In this document: in pieces, positions 10,719 through 22,496 of the stretch
Layout: every line of letters starts with the position of its first letter
Position numbering within the stretch: the first letter of the stretch is position 1
DNA from: Halictus rubicundus
Lineage: Eukaryota > Arthropoda > Insecta > Hymenoptera > Halictidae
Assembly (NCBI RefSeq): GCF_050948215.1
Contig: NC_135165.1
Coordinates: 2,330,501 to 2,394,500 of the forward strand
Direction of reading: 5' to 3'
DNA length: 64,000 bases
Translations under genes and position numbers: made by a program
Notes under the pieces: model-generated
Seen by the model: the letters and a program-made list of their open reading frames with translations, nothing else
What the model was told of the DNA's origin: nothing
Database searches by the model: none

Positions 10719-11296
10719 AGCCGCACTTGAGCAACCATAGAAAAGTCCCTAACCCCGTAAACTTTGACACTCTAGCTGCCGGCAAATGCCTCTCGGCCGG
10801 AGCCTTAATTTTCGCTAATTTTCCACCTCCCGTTTTCCCTTTCGTTCCATCGCCGTCGCATTTGCTTTTATTCGAGACGCTCGCGAACCCAACCCGCTCG
10901 GTTTTCCATCCTTCGTTTCTCTTTTGCCCACACGAAAGTAGAACACTTCCTTCTACAGATGCTAATCATGGTAATCTCACAGTATACCGTCCCTCCGGTA
11001 CGTGACAGCATTCAAAATTGTCTGTACAATTCGTTCATTTATCCTGCCAGATGCTTTTGTCCGTGGTCGCGTTTCTTTTGCGGTGATCCTTGAATAAACT
11101 GTTGCCACACGTACGCGGTGACCAACACGTTTAGGATCGTTCACTGCTGTACGAATTTTTACGAAAACAAAAGGGGAAATAAATCGTGGAAATATTCCAG
11201 GCCGGAAAACATGTTTAAAAAGGGTTGCAAAGGGTTGAAAGAGGAACGGAGAAAAGCTTCCCATAGAAAAGCCCTCGGAGTCCTTGAAAAGTTAGG
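10719..11296. other. non-coding stretch
   Basis: Short pyrimidine-rich frames without family resemblance. AATAAA near 11093 may serve a + strand transcript. Confidence 0.3.
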
Positions 11297-11515
11297 CTAA
11301 ACCTACCAACGCCGGTCAAAATGGCCGGTTCCAGATTTTTTATTTCACAATTACTGAAATTTAGACTGCAGTTTAAAACGGTGAAAACATTAGAGGAATT
11401 TAAAAATACATTATTTTTCGGCCTATTAGATATATTAGGAAAGACAATAAATTTCTATTTCAGTCTAGTTCGTTGCAATTGAAATAGAATATTTTTCTAT
11501 ACTACTGAAGTTATA
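11297..11515 (+). mobile_element. degenerate TTAA-type element with subterminal hairpin
   Basis: Reads CTAAACCTACCAACG then CCGGTCAAAATGGCCGGTTC and ATTTCACAATTACTGAAATT. This parallels the left half of the F elements (CCAGTCAAAACGACTGGTTC, then TTTCGCAATTACAGAAATT), but the hairpin arms differ. No left TTAA remains. The right border is taken as the TTAA at 11516. Confidence 0.4.
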
Positions 11516-11519
11516 TTAA

Positions 11520-11726
11520 CACTAAACGTACCGAGCTATGAATGTAACAGGTACGTGTTGCCTTATAGAAATGACAAGATTTAATTTATTTAGACTTTGC
11601 GCGGTTCTTATTGCAATGCGTGCTTCACTAAAGATATTGAATCATTGCTGATGAAAGCATCTTTATAATTTCAAAAATTGTCAAATGAAAGATCCAGATC
11701 CGTTCATTTGGCCGGTACGTTTACTG
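11520..11726 (+). mobile_element. TTAA MITE, family B'
   Basis: Flanked by TTAA at 11516-11519 and 11727-11730. Inverted ends are CACTAAACGTACCGAGC and GGCCGGTACGTTTACTG. The interior phrase CCTTATAGAAATGACAAGA is shared with the broken element at 4198. No coding capacity. Confidence 0.7.
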
Positions 11727-11821
11727 TTAAATAAATATATTTAGTAGAGCATGAAGTATAATACGACACGCACAAAACCCAAATAAATTCAATCTCAGTT
11801 TTACAAGATATTTTTAAAGCT

Positions 11822-12901
11822 CGGTGGGTAGTCAAAACGACTGGTTCCTAATTTTTTCTTTCGCAATTACAGAAATTACAAAAATGTTTTCATCAGAATT
11901 TTTCGAACGAACTTTTTCCATTGAAGCACACGTTGGAATAAAAATGTTATTAGGTTTGAATAGACGTGGTCTTGTCATTATTGCAAAGCAATATTCATTG
12001 TATTTATTACTCGGTGGGTTTAGCGTTAACACTAGAACTACCGTACCAGTCAAAACGACTGGTTCCTAATTTTTTCTTTCGCAATTACAGAAATTACAAA
12101 AATGTTTTCATCAGAATTTTTCGAACGAACTTTTTCCATTGAAGCACATGTTGGAATAAAAATGTTATTAGGTTTGAATAGATGTAGTCTTGTCATTATT
12201 ACAAAGCAATATTCATTCTATTTATTACTCGGTGGGTTGAGCGTTAACACTAGAACTACCGTACCAGTCAAAACGACTGGTTCCTAATTTTTTCTTTCGC
12301 AATTACAGAAATTATAAAAATGTTTTCATCAGAATTTTTCGAACGAACTTTTTCCATTGAAGCACACGTTAGAGTAAAAATGGTACTAGGTTTGAATAGA
12401 CGTGGTCTTGTCATTATTGCAAAGCAGTATTCATTGTATTTATTACTCGGTGGGTTGAGCGTTAACACTAGAACTACCGTACCAGTCAAAACGACTGGTT
12501 CCTAATTTTTTCTTTCGCAATTACAGAAATTACAAAAATGTTTTCATCAGAATTTTTCGAACGAACTTTTTCCATTGAAGCACATGTTAGAGTAAAAATG
12601 GTACTAGGTTTGAATAGACGTGGTCTTGTCATTATTGCAAAGCAATATTCATTCTATTTATTACTCGGTGGGTTTAGCGTTAACATTAGAACTACCGTAC
12701 CAGTCAAAACGACTGGTTCCTAATTTTTTCTTTCGCAAATACAGAAATTATAAAAATGTTTTCATCAGAATTTTTCGAGCGAACTTTTTCCATTGAAGCA
12801 CACGTTAGAATAAAAATGGTACTAGGTTTGAATAGACGTGGTCTTGTCATTATTGCAAAGCAATATTCATTGCATTTATTACTCGCTGGTTTTAGCGTTA
12901 A
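11822..12901 (+). repeat. 218-bp tandem array of a TTAA MITE (family F), 5 copies
   Basis: Five near-identical units repeat at exactly 218 bp. A TTAA is found at each junction: 12026, 12244, 12462, 12680 and 12898. After each of the first four comes the MITE left end CACTAGAACTACCG and the hairpin ACCAGTC-AAAAC-GACTGGT. The first unit lacks its left end, and the last TTAA is followed by unique DNA. The same element occurs alone at 49363-49564 with proper inverted ends, so the array is a head-to-tail chain of MITEs sharing single TTAAs (214 + 4 bp). The right end in the array, CGGTGGGTTTAGCG, has drifted from the inverted end of the solo copy, CGGTAGTTCTAGTG. Each unit carries a 61-codon frame, which I regard as non-coding. 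Confidence 0.85.
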
Positions 12902-13146
12902 AGCGTCCTCGATCGCAGGGGGATGCAGGTTTCGGAAAGTGCAGGTTGCACGGTGCAGAGGGAAAAAGAATTGTCGGCGTGCAGAATGGTTTTTGCAGCA
13001 AGGGCGACGAGCAGAGGCGAGCTCGGGCTCGGCGACCGGTGTCGATGGAGAAACTAGCGATGATGTGAGGCAACGAAGGGTAACAATAATTCCAGGACGG
13101 GCGCGCAAACACCCGCGCCGCGTTGCCGTGTCGAGATCGCACGCGG

Positions 13147-13174
13147 CACGTGATTCCACGTGCTTTTGCACGTG
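13147..13174. promoter_or_regulatory. cluster of three CACGTG E-boxes
   Basis: CACGTG occurs at 13147, 13157 and 13169, all within 28 bp, in a GC-rich island (about 12900-13300) next to the MITE array. CACGTG is the core for bHLH dimers such as CLOCK/CYCLE or Myc/Max. Whether it is an enhancer is inference only. Confidence 0.3.
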
Positions 13175-13499
13175 CTAACTGAACGACCGAGAGGGAAAAA
13201 GAGAGTCACGGCTCTCGCACACCTTTCCTCGCGCGGGTTAGAATACCGTCGAAGGAAAAGCATGACCGAGTCACGTGCATGCGTCAGTCACTCGACTCGA
13301 TTCACGCGACCGCTTTTCCGCGATTCGCCACGATTTTCTCAAAAATTCACCGAAAAACCCGTTTCGAATCACTCTGCTACGAGAAAGAATAGAGCAAACG
13401 AAACAAATGAAACCTTCTTCGCGATTTTTTTTTAATGGAAGTTTTATCTGCGTATTTGCGACACTTTTCTGGTGAAAAGATTCATATTTGCTTCTTTAA

Positions 13500-13939
13500 A
13501 ATGTTGACTGCCATGTCACCCATATGTCGGTGACGGAATTATTTGTGTCCAGCTTTTTAACCCTTTGCACTCGAAGCCTAAATATCGAAAATATAGAATA
13601 TTTCCTTTCTACATATATTTTTTCTTGCTGTACATACGAAAATGGTGCAATTTACTCCTACAGTAGTATACAAACAAATTTAATAATTTAAAAATATTTT
13701 GAAGAATGATACAGGAATTTTTAGTGGCGCCTTACAGTCGCCATTCGAGGGCTAAGGGTTAAAATGAATTCTTATGTCAATATATTGATTGTAACAAATT
13801 TGACTAGGGCCAGTAAAATGTAAGAAAGTTGGGGGACTGCTCGATATCGTACATTAAATTTTTATCAATTTTTATTTCACTGAATAACTTACTTCGATTA
13901 TGTGGAATTTTTCAGGCTTCTAGTTTGGCAGTGAAAGTG
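13500..13939 (-). mobile_element. TTAA MITE, family A, copy A2 (interrupted by C2)
   Basis: In reverse orientation relative to A1. It starts after TTAA 13496-13499 with a diverged end, has GTCACC-CATATGTC-GGTGAC, and ends at GTTTGGCAGTGAAAGTG before TTAA 13940-13943. A family-C element is inserted into its TTTTAAAA tract at 13561-13758. Confidence 0.7.
13561..13758 (+). mobile_element. TTAA MITE, family C, copy C2, nested in A2
   Basis: Flanked by TTAA at 13557-13560 and 13759-13762. Ends are CCCTTTGCACTCGAAG and CATTCGAGGGCTAAGGG. At 198 bp it is an uninterrupted, unexpanded reference copy of family C. Confidence 0.8.
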
Positions 13940-13948
13940 TTAACTTAA

Positions 13949-14174
13949 CACGTTCACGGACAGTAAAAATGTCAGTGAGCTGCAAAAATACACAGGCAAT
14001 TTTTCTTGAAGTAGTTGTACCATCAGAAATCCGATTAAACATAAACAATAATAATAAGTTAACTGTCATTAGTAATGTTGGTCATTACTTTGAGATGTAT
14101 ATTAATTACAAACACTTAAGGTTGTATGAAATTAAACGAATAAAAATTGGCTTTAAAATTTGAATGCTATAGCC
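13949..14174 (+). mobile_element. TTAA MITE, family D, copy D2 (right end lost)
   Basis: TTAA at 13945-13948, one base after the TTAA that closes A2. Left end is CACGTTCACGGACAG, and the interior matches D1 as far as TGAATGCTATAGC near 14172, where the match stops. It carries a single unit of the 36-bp motif. Confidence 0.7.
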
Positions 14175-16411
14175 GAAATTAGCCGAGGATCGTGTTCAGA
14201 AATAAAAACCGAAGCGTTGGATCGTTGCTCGAGTTATTGCCGGGGTTTCATCGAAGCGATTAGGTACAATGTAGAAAGCAATTAGGCACTTTCTACCGCT
14301 TCCGGTACACGCGTTATATATGGCTGCATCCGTGAAACAGAAGCTGTAGAAGCGGACGGTGGGTATGGAAATCAGCATTAGTTCGATACTCGAATCGAAA
14401 CGACTAATTCGTAGTCGATCACGAACAAGGAACTGAACTAAATATGTCGAAGAGAGCGCGCGGACGCGCTGCATCGGTGTGCAGTAAATTATTAGTGAAA
14501 TCAAGTTACACGCATAACTAAACTCGCGCGGAAGTGAATTTACCATACATGAGCCTTCGACGCGCTCTGGATATGCAAATCTGTTGCTACTATTGCTCGC
14601 TTACGACAGCTACACAGGTCTCCAAGGTTACGAGTACAGCAAGGTTATCTTTCAGTATTAATTTATCCGTTGCGCGTTTCAGCTCGAATAATTGCTGCCG
14701 GACCCGTTAATTATTTTCCGCCCGGTTCCGAACCGATTGTCTCTTACACAACGCGTTCGCTTTCTGCCGGTAGCCTAAGTGTTCCGATACTGACACATTC
14801 GGACGTATGAACACACACTCGAGCAAAATTAATGGATGAACAAATATCGATAGAACCGATCGAGCAGTTTATTATAGCTGCGTATTTATGTTCTACGAAG
14901 TTTTCTTATATCAAAGTTCAAGATTTGATAGCATTTCGTTAGAACACAAAAGTGTCTACAGCTTTTATTTATTGCATAGTATCTCTGGTAACGTAACGAA
15001 ATAAATTACAAAAAGTTGCGGACATTAGTTTCCAAAAATTTACTACAGGGCATTGAATTATTTATTTTTCTCTGAAGCATTAATGTCAGTTTTTAATGTA
15101 CAATTTTGAATCGTAAGGCAATTTAGAAAAATCAATGCAACAGTTTTGAAACGTTCTCGGTCCTGTGTGACGTGTTCATAGCAATCTGTCGCGGGTGCTA
15201 TACATATCGCAGCAGATCGTATTTCCCATTTCTCCGAAGCTTTGCACCCGCGATCATAGTTCTTGACATTGTGTAGAAAGTTGATTGAGAAAGTATCTTC
15301 GTGTTATCAACTTTCCAAAGCCAATCCGATAAACGCCGTTTACAGTTGAATTTATCGTGGATCGACGGCGTGAACTGCTCGTGCGTGTAGCATATGCTGT
15401 CGGCGAAATGTTTCCGACCAGTTTTCTTCAATAGTTAATGCGCCATAGATCTTTCGTCGAGTCTTTCCATAGATCCGTCGAGTCCTCGTTCGCACGTTCG
15501 GATTTTCGGCACGCGTTTCCCTCGCATTTGCAAATTTCATTCGCACACCATAAACTCGCGCGCGTTCCCCGGTGCATGCTTTCGATTGGCTCACCGCTGA
15601 AAACAATTAGAATTGCAAAATTGCCGGGCATGCGCAGCGTTCAATTAGTGGGCCCCGTTATAATACCAAAAACGATTACACGAGCGCTCATGTCGTAAGA
15701 AAGCTATTCTTCCTGTTCGTGCTTTCGTGACTCGAACGCTGTTTCCTGCACACACGGGATCTTTCGAGCACGCAGCAATGGAACCGGTGTGTGTGTGTGT
15801 GTTGATTTAAACATTAACTTTCTACGGCGTGGCGAATTCGTCGGAGGAGTTGCTTTTTTCCGAGAAAAATTTAGGGAAACTATTCTCAAGAATGAAAGAA
15901 CAACAAATGCTCGTTTTGTTCTCGTCGACACAAAAGACTGCTCGGACAATAGAATGCGTCAAGTGTGGATAAATTTTTCCGAGAAACACACGGGAACTGA
16001 TTTTACAACAGCTCGCTCACGTCTCCAGGAAACTTGATACGGCGATTAAAATTTACAGAGGTACCGCGTTGATTGATCATTTGAATTTCTGAGTGCTATT
16101 TGGCGCCCGTTACTGTCACGAAACTCCAGATAGCATCTCCCCGAATAAGGATGTTCATTAACACATGCTAAACAAGCAAGAGATGAAGGACTGTTGGCAA
16201 ATCTTTCCGTTTAATCCGAGATTCAGCGTTATTTTCAGATTCTCTCGATGATAATTCCAGAAATACGTTCTCAGCCGGGGCTCGATTGCGCAACCATAAA
16301 TCGCCGCGCACTTAATCGCGGCGAGAACAAAAGTTATGCTAGCTAATTATCGGAGAAACACTTCTCGCCGGGACGGAAATAAGATGAATAAAATTACTAG
16401 TAATTCACCGG
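14175..16411. other. non-coding stretch with a GT microsatellite
   Basis: A GT run lies at 15787-15802. Frames at 14196-14546 and 15352-16037 are unrecognised and overlap on both strands. No elements or arrays seen. Confidence 0.4.
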
Positions 16412-16415
16412 TTAA

Positions 16416-16860
16416 CACTTTGAACGGCCAACTAGATACCCGAAAAATTCCATAAAATCAAAGTTATTTAACACTAGATGGGACCCGTCAAAGTGACGGA
16501 TTCTAATATTTTTAATTTACGAATATTGAGATTGTAAAGATGCGTCCATGAGGAATTATTTAACAAATTGATTTCTTTCGGTATACATAATTTAAAAAGT
16601 GGCTACAAGTTTCGATAGATACGTTGATGTTATTTTCATAAAGTAGTGTAAAATAGTCACTTTTAGTGCTCCGTGAACCTAGTGTTAATGAAATAAAAAT
16701 TGCAAAAAATTAAATGTATGATACCGAGTAAACATCCAACTTTCTTGCACGTTACAGATTCTAATCAAGTCTAATGAATATATCAACGTAAAAATTCGTT
16801 TTAAAACCTGCACAAATAATTCCGTCAGCCACGCACGGGTGACGTGGGGCGTTCAACGTG
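16416..16860 (+). mobile_element. TTAA MITE, family A, copy A3 (interrupted by B1)
   Basis: Flanked by TTAA at 16412-16415 and 16861-16864. Ends are CACTTTGAACGGCCAAC and GTTCAACGTG. A family-B element is inserted at the TTAA in its TTATTTAATGAAATAAAAATT segment. Confidence 0.8.
16472..16684 (+). mobile_element. TTAA MITE, family B, copy B1, nested in A3
   Basis: Flanked by TTAA at 16468-16471 and 16685-16688. Ends are CACTAGATGGGACCCGTC and GTGCTCCGTGAACCTAGTG. The left subterminal hairpin is ACCCGTC-AAAGT-GACGGAT, with one mismatch. Orientation is opposite to B2-B4. Confidence 0.8.
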
Positions 16861-16898
16861 TTAATGTTGCAAATGTGAACGGAGAATATGAAAATTAA

Positions 16899-17127
16899 CC
16901 CTTAGCACTCGAGTGGTGACTCTGAAGCACCGCTAGAAATTGTTGTGGCAATATTTCAAGGAAATTACAAAAAATATTACAAAATATTTGTTACATTACA
17001 AAGTTTGTATTCAGTAGATTACTAAACATTTAAATATTATATGTGGAAATCGAATAGGATGAAAATATTGTAAGACCGGAAGAAAAATTTAGTTTTAGAA
17101 TGAGAATAGCGCCGAGTGCAAAGGGTG
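16899..17127 (+). mobile_element. TTAA MITE, family C, copy C3
   Basis: Flanked by TTAA at 16895-16898 and 17128-17131. Left end is CCCTTAGCACTCGAGTG; right end is GCCGAGTGCAAAGGGTG, with two extra bases before TTAA. Confidence 0.75.
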
Positions 17128-17131
17128 TTAA

Positions 17132-18500
17132 ATTATCGAAAGCGTTGGGGTTCGGTGGTGGACGATGAACGTTGAAAAAGGAAATGGATTCCGTATCCGT
17201 TTTCGGAGAGACCGCAGCCGGTAGCTGGGTTGAATGCGCCCTGTACGAGGTCCGACGTTAAATGCGCCTAGAAGGCATCGGGTGCAACAACAAAAAAAGT
17301 TGGCTACCGTTTCGGGCGAGACCAGCACATGGCAGCAATAGCAATCGCGGGACGGTCGTGCTCGGTTTTGCCCCGTAGCTCCGTGTCGCGATTGTCGGGC
17401 CGCTCGGGCTCAGGTAGATCTGATTTCCGTCGAGCTATAAACCCGTTGATAGTTACTCCTTTATGCAGAATTCACGTGCACGAGAGCGTGGCAGTCGGTG
17501 CACTGTCCGATGCACGTGACGGCGGGCGCATTGCGCCGGCCGCGGTCACGTGCACGAGCCAAAGTGCTCCGTCTCGCTGCGGCTCGGGAATGCACGCCTA
17601 ACATTTGTCGGCGTATCCCCCCGTGCACCGATGAAATATGCATGAATCATGTGATCGCGCGTGCATCGATTCGCGTGTGAAATTGATCGTCTTCATCGGA
17701 AACGGCCGAAACCCCGGAGAAAGTATCCTAACTGACACCCACCGATGCATCTTTGTGCACATTCGAAAATTATGCTGCGCATTTTGAAATTGAAAATTCC
17801 CTCCATTCTTGACGCCGTCGACCGGAAAAACCGGAATCGTCGAGCAACTTTAACCTTGAATTTCGCGACACATAAAATTTCGCGCAACTCTCGTTCAACG
17901 CGTTTTCGATTCGAGAGACACTGTTGCAAGACATGCGTTCACAATTGAAAGTCGAGTATGAAAATATACGAGTAGGCGTAATATTCCGGAACGAGTTCCC
18001 CCGTGTCGTTCGGCGGGCAATAAATGCGGCATTACGCACACTTTTTCGAACACTCGGCGCGAGAGCATGAGCGCGTTCGTATAACGGGCACAGTTGAATT
18101 CTCGCATGTTTCGTTTTTTTTTTAAACCGTGCCGATCTTTCGACGGTGTACGTGTCTATAAAATGCGCGTGTGTTTATCGAAACCGCCACGGTCCATCGA
18201 CGTTCTAGATCGGTTAATATTGTCAGGCCGAACCATTTTCTAGGTCAGCCATACCCAGTATCTAATAAGCAATTACGTTTATTGACCACTTATAAACCAC
18301 AGAACGCTCGACCCCAGGAATGCAGTTCTATTTTGCCACCTTGAATTCAACCACCGCTGCTCGCGGACCGACATGTTTGATTTATAAGAGGCCTGCTGCT
18401 GACACTCGCGTTTCACATGAAGAGCTGTCACGTTTTCACTTTGTACGATTTTTTCTAATTAACAGTGAAAAGTGAACATCTTCAACAAGATATTCGTAAA
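17132..18500. other. GC-rich island, then ordinary non-coding sequence
   Basis: The part from about 17200 to 17700 is CpG-rich and full of CACGTG and TGCAC motifs. Frames on both strands are low-complexity and unrecognised. No elements seen. Confidence 0.35.
17473..17552. promoter_or_regulatory. three CACGTG E-boxes with a 10-bp inverted repeat
   Basis: CACGTG at 17473, 17513 and 17547. The last two lie in perfect inverted arms, TGCACGTGAC (17511-17520) and GTCACGTGCA (17545-17554). TCACGTGCACGAG occurs twice. This could be a bHLH-bound enhancer; that is inferred. Confidence 0.3.
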
Positions 18501-18513
18501 TTTCAATAAATGA

Positions 18514-19255
18514 GGGTTTCGATACACTCGGTGAAAGTGGGGTGAATTTCGACAATTTTCCTGAAGAGAGAAAATTTTTGATCGAAAAACCACTTAGCAC
18601 CTGTTGTAGTGTACACTCTCATGTACATTCGCTGAAAGTTTCATTGAAAAATTCGTAAAATTAAGGAAGTTCAATTAGATTTCAATAGATGACCTTCCTC
18701 TTTGCAACGAAGGGTTTCGATACACTCAAGAAAAGTGGAGCGAACTTTGACAATTTTCCTGAAGAGAGAAAATTTTTTGTCGAAAAACCACTTAGCACGT
18801 GTTGTAGTGCACACTCTCATGTACATTCGCTGAAAGTTTCATTGAAAAATTCGTAAAATTAAGCAAGTTAAACTTTAATAAATGAGCTTCCTTTGCGACG
18901 AAGGGTTTGGATACACTCGAGGAAAGTGGAGCGAATTCTGACAATTTTCTTGAAGAGAGAAAATTTTTGATCGACAAACCACTTAGCACCTGTTGTAGTG
19001 TACACTCTCACGTACATTCGCTGAAAGTTTCATTGAGAAATTCGTAAAATTAAGGAAGTTAAACTTTAATAAATGAGCCTCCTTTGCGACGAAGGGTTTG
19101 GATACACTCAAGAAAAGTGGAGCGAATTCTGACAATTTTCCTGAAGAGAGAAAAGTTTTGATCGAAAAACCACTTAGCACCTGTTGTAGTGTACACTCTC
19201 ACGTACATTCGCTGAAAGTTTCATCGAAAAATTCGTGAAATTAAGGAAGTTGAAT
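18514..19255 (+). repeat. 191-bp tandem repeat, about 4 copies
   Basis: GGGTTTCGATACACTC or a close variant begins units at 18514, 18712, 18903 and 19094 (spacings 198, 191, 191). Shared phrases are CTGAAGAGAGAAAATTTTTG, AAAACCACTTAGCACCTG and ACATTCGCTGAAAGTTTCAT. No coding function or inverted ends are evident. The first unit is the most diverged. Confidence 0.85.
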
Positions 19256-20124
19256 GAATTCAAATAAAACCGATTTTTCTCGCCTGAAACTGTTACGTCT
19301 GGTTTCGTAGGAAGATGATTAAAATTAACAAAATCCGCCTGAATTTGACCAGTGGAAACGTTGAAGAGACCAATTTCGCGGTTATTTCGTCGAGTCAAAA
19401 TATTTTTGGAAACCCGGTTATATTTGCACGCGTCGAGAAGCACGAGAGATCCTCTAGAAAAAAAAAAGATCACCTTTCTATTTCAAGTTACTGTAAAAGG
19501 CGATTGCAACAAGCCAGTAGGTACGGTTAAAGGCAAGTTTAAAAATGCAGGTTCCAGGTTGCCGCGCGTTGCTGAACACTAGGAAGAATCGTGCGAATGC
19601 AGGAAGTCCGTGTAGACCATACTCGGTTCTGCCGCACAAGGACGAACAAGGAGATGCACGTAATCTCTCAATTTCACTCGAGCAGAAGCGTTATAGAATC
19701 TATCTTACGACAGTCTTTTTTTCTCATCCGAGCGAGCTGTTTCTGCAGAGTCTCGTCGCTAGGAATGGGAAACGTTGAAACGAAACCCGTTAATCGACGT
19801 CCGACCGTGTCGCGAGCATTTCCTTCAACCCGGGCTTACCACGATTTTCATAGCAATCGTGACCAAACGGAATCCTGGCCAAGTTGTCCGGTAATATTTA
19901 TTTCATAGCGTCTTCGAGTCTATAATTGGCAGTCGAGTTGTTACCGAATTGGTCGGCAGCGTTGGCAAATTCAATCGGGGAGCAACGAGTTACCCCCTGG
20001 TAGCGTAATTTAATCGTTTCTGTTGAAACTACTATGCTTGAAGGGGGGGACACAACTTTTACTGGGCAAAATTGTTAGCGTACGACACTCTTCAGGATAC
20101 AATTCAAGTTTAAATCTTTATTGT
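19256..20124. other. non-coding stretch
   Basis: Overlapping short frames between 19315 and 19908 are unrecognised. A G run lies at 20043-20049. Confidence 0.35.
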
Positions 20125-20261
20125 GGTCAGTTATAAAATTGGGAATGGTTAGATGGTCAGTTATAAAATTGTAGATGGTTAGATGGTCAGTTATAAAATT
20201 GGAGGTGGTTAGATGGTCAGTTATAAAATTGGAGATGGTTAGATGGTTAGTTACAAAATTA
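20125..20261 (+). repeat. 30-bp tandem repeat, about 4.6 copies
   Basis: Unit GGTCAGTTATAAAATTG plus GAGATGGTTAGAT (or variant) at 20125, 20155, 20185, 20215 and partly at 20245. The period is exact and the variation is single-base. Confidence 0.9.
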
Positions 20262-20752
20262 AATAGAATTAAATATAGAATTATAATAGGCCAGGGATGG
20301 TTATAAAATTAAATTATGATTTCCCAAGAGTTCTGTGACAGATATGAGGTCCCTTATCAGAAGACGTGTCGTATCGAGCTATACCTCTTCTCTTAGACTT
20401 GCTTTTGTCTTCAAGGTTTATATTAATCCTCTTACCACAGCTTAATACAAATAGTTAATAACGCGTGAATTGCAGAAAAATGCAATTTAGCTGGAGCCAA
20501 TCGGAGAATCCACGCGGATTTCGAACGCAGTCGTCGATACCGCGGATCGAAGTATCGCCGCTTAGGCGCGTTTTCCAGTCATCCTTGAAGGCAGAGATGT
20601 AGTCGCGCCGAGCTCGCGGCCGGTAGGCGGACAAAGAGGCAAAGACAATGAGCAACGTCTCGGGCATTCGAAAAATTCACACCCACGCTCGCCGTTATCT
20701 CTGTCGCGCCGATTGTTTTGTTTTAACATTCCCCTCCCCCCCCCCCGCTAAA
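20262..20752. other. non-coding stretch ending in a C run
   Basis: A minus-strand frame (20455-20667) begins with a hydrophobic LLIVFASLSA but has no other support. A run of 11 C lies at 20736-20746. Confidence 0.3.
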
Positions 20753-20772
20753 TACGTATACACCTATACGTA
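20753..20772. promoter_or_regulatory. perfect 8+4+8 dyad TACGTATA-CACC-TATACGTA
   Basis: Perfect inverted arms flank a 4-bp spacer, 31 bp upstream of a signal-peptide-like ORF. This could be a dimeric factor site; no factor can be named. Confidence 0.25.
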
Positions 20773-20803
20773 GTCGCTGAGTTGCGACACGCGGCGAGTC
20801 TGT

Positions 20804-21007
20804 ATGAACCTTCGGCATCTAACGAGCACCTTTATATGGTTTTTATTTACCGCGATGTGTCTTACCGCTCTCGGTGAATCACGCATTAACGAGCCATCGT
20901 TTAGGCGAAATCGAACATTCCGATGTTCGTGTATCATACATCGTTACACCTTTTTCGGTGGTTATCAACCGCGCGAGGGGAGTGAGTCTTCGTTGCAAAA
21001 TACTTAA
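20804..21007 (+). CDS. possible small secreted peptide or first exon
   Basis: A 67-codon frame begins MNLRHLTS and then has a strongly hydrophobic stretch, TFIWFLFTAMCLTALG, resembling a signal peptide with cleavage near ALG. The rest is basic with two close cysteines (CSC) and a RRNRTFR segment; it is not a family I know. A GTGAAT directly after the hydrophobic part could serve as a donor, making this a short first exon. No TATA box is present. The dyad at 20753 and a C run precede it. Without homologues it may be chance. Confidence 0.22.
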   Translation: MNLRHLTSTFIWFLFTAMCLTALGESRINEPSFRRNRTFRCSCIIHRYTFFGGYQPREGSESSLQNT

Positions 21008-22496
21008 TCCGCGATTCAATCTTCCATTCGCCAATTAGGAAATTAACGGTTCGATCGCGGGACAAGCGACAAGATAAATGGGAAATACGCAGCGACGGCG
21101 CGACCGGCTGGAGGATTACCGAAGAGGAGATGCTGAAATTGTTGTAACTTTGTGAAAAGGAACGATGGAAGAGTCTAATCAGGCGCGTTCTAAAGCGCGA
21201 AGTCTCAGCTTTGACGATCCTGAGTTTATTATTTTAATAGATATTTTTACATCGTGTAGCATCGAGGTTATTCTAGAGGCACTTTTGTACCGTTGCTCGG
21301 TCAGAGGTACACCTATTGTTTAAACTTCTGTGAAATGGAGATAAACAATCGTAGAGCAAGTTTTAAAATTTCGTTGCAAAGGGGACGCTTCGCTCTTCAA
21401 TTTCACTGTGATTTTAGTCGTGGGATAAATTTTTTAATGTCTGCAAGGGCGATTGAAATTGTAAAATTATCGAGAAAAGCCGGGTATCACGAAATCTTTA
21501 ATTCCTCATCTCCTAAGTGATGCAAAAATATGCAATATAATATCGTGAAAGCTGAGACTCCACGCTTTCAAGTGAGCCCAAGTTGGTCGTTGTACGATCA
21601 TTTTCCACGGAGTTATGACAATTCGACAAGACGCGTGTTTGGAGCATCCGAAAATTTGCGGAAGATGAGGTAAACGGTCATATTGGAAGAAGGCAGTTTA
21701 ATTAGTTGTTAACAAAGAATTTCTAAATAGAAATTGAAATCCCAATGGGATTTGGCGTATCGAGGCAAATCGATTGTTAGGTCGGAAGGAGGAATGGTGT
21801 CGTCGGCACTTAGCGGCCGCGTCGATGATCATCGAACGGTTCGCATGGCCAGTGAAATGACCTGAGAAAACGGCCCCGTATATATATATTTTTTTTTACG
21901 CAACGCGCGACACATTCTTCCTGGTGAACGAAGGTAAACGCTCCCTGGCCGATACCTTAACCGGTGGAAAATTGTGTCTTATTTCTCAATTAAGAAAGGT
22001 ACAGTTTAAACTGTATCGCCGCCGCGCTTGTTCGCTTTTTACCGGCAAAGGCATTGGGATATTGGGACAGTGAGAGGATGTGGAAGAAACGGGTGAGAGG
22101 TGATGAATGCGCCACGAAACGATAGGGCCGAGTCGAACGGAGAACGAAAAAACATTCTTGCGCGTACCGTTCGTCGAAACGGCCGCATAAATTTGTTGAC
22201 ATAGCATAAATTCGATTCTGTCCGGGCACTTGATCCGCGCGCACGCGTGTGCGCACAGACTTTTCCCTGATCAAGGTGAATGTAAACACTTTTTGCACAA
22301 TGTAGAGCACACAAGCCGGTAGCGAACTCCTTAGAATTATTGCTCGGTGGTGCACGCACTCCCGCAGAGAAAGGTAGCGAGGTAAATTGGCGCATAATTG
22401 AGCGCAGATAAAATAACGGCATGATTGAACTGCAATTAGGTCAGCTGCTCTGTGACGTTTTTCTGGAAAATCCGGCAGGGCGCGGTATACTGGAAA
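21008..22496. other. non-coding stretch
   Basis: A TA/T tract lies near 21881-21897. Overlapping minus-strand frames at 21986-22422 are not recognised. No element ends seen. Confidence 0.35.

Noticed and set aside
11884..12723. Five copies of a 61-codon frame starting MFSSEFFERTFS
   Set aside because: Each is the interior of the F MITE; the solo copy at 49363 does not keep the frame.
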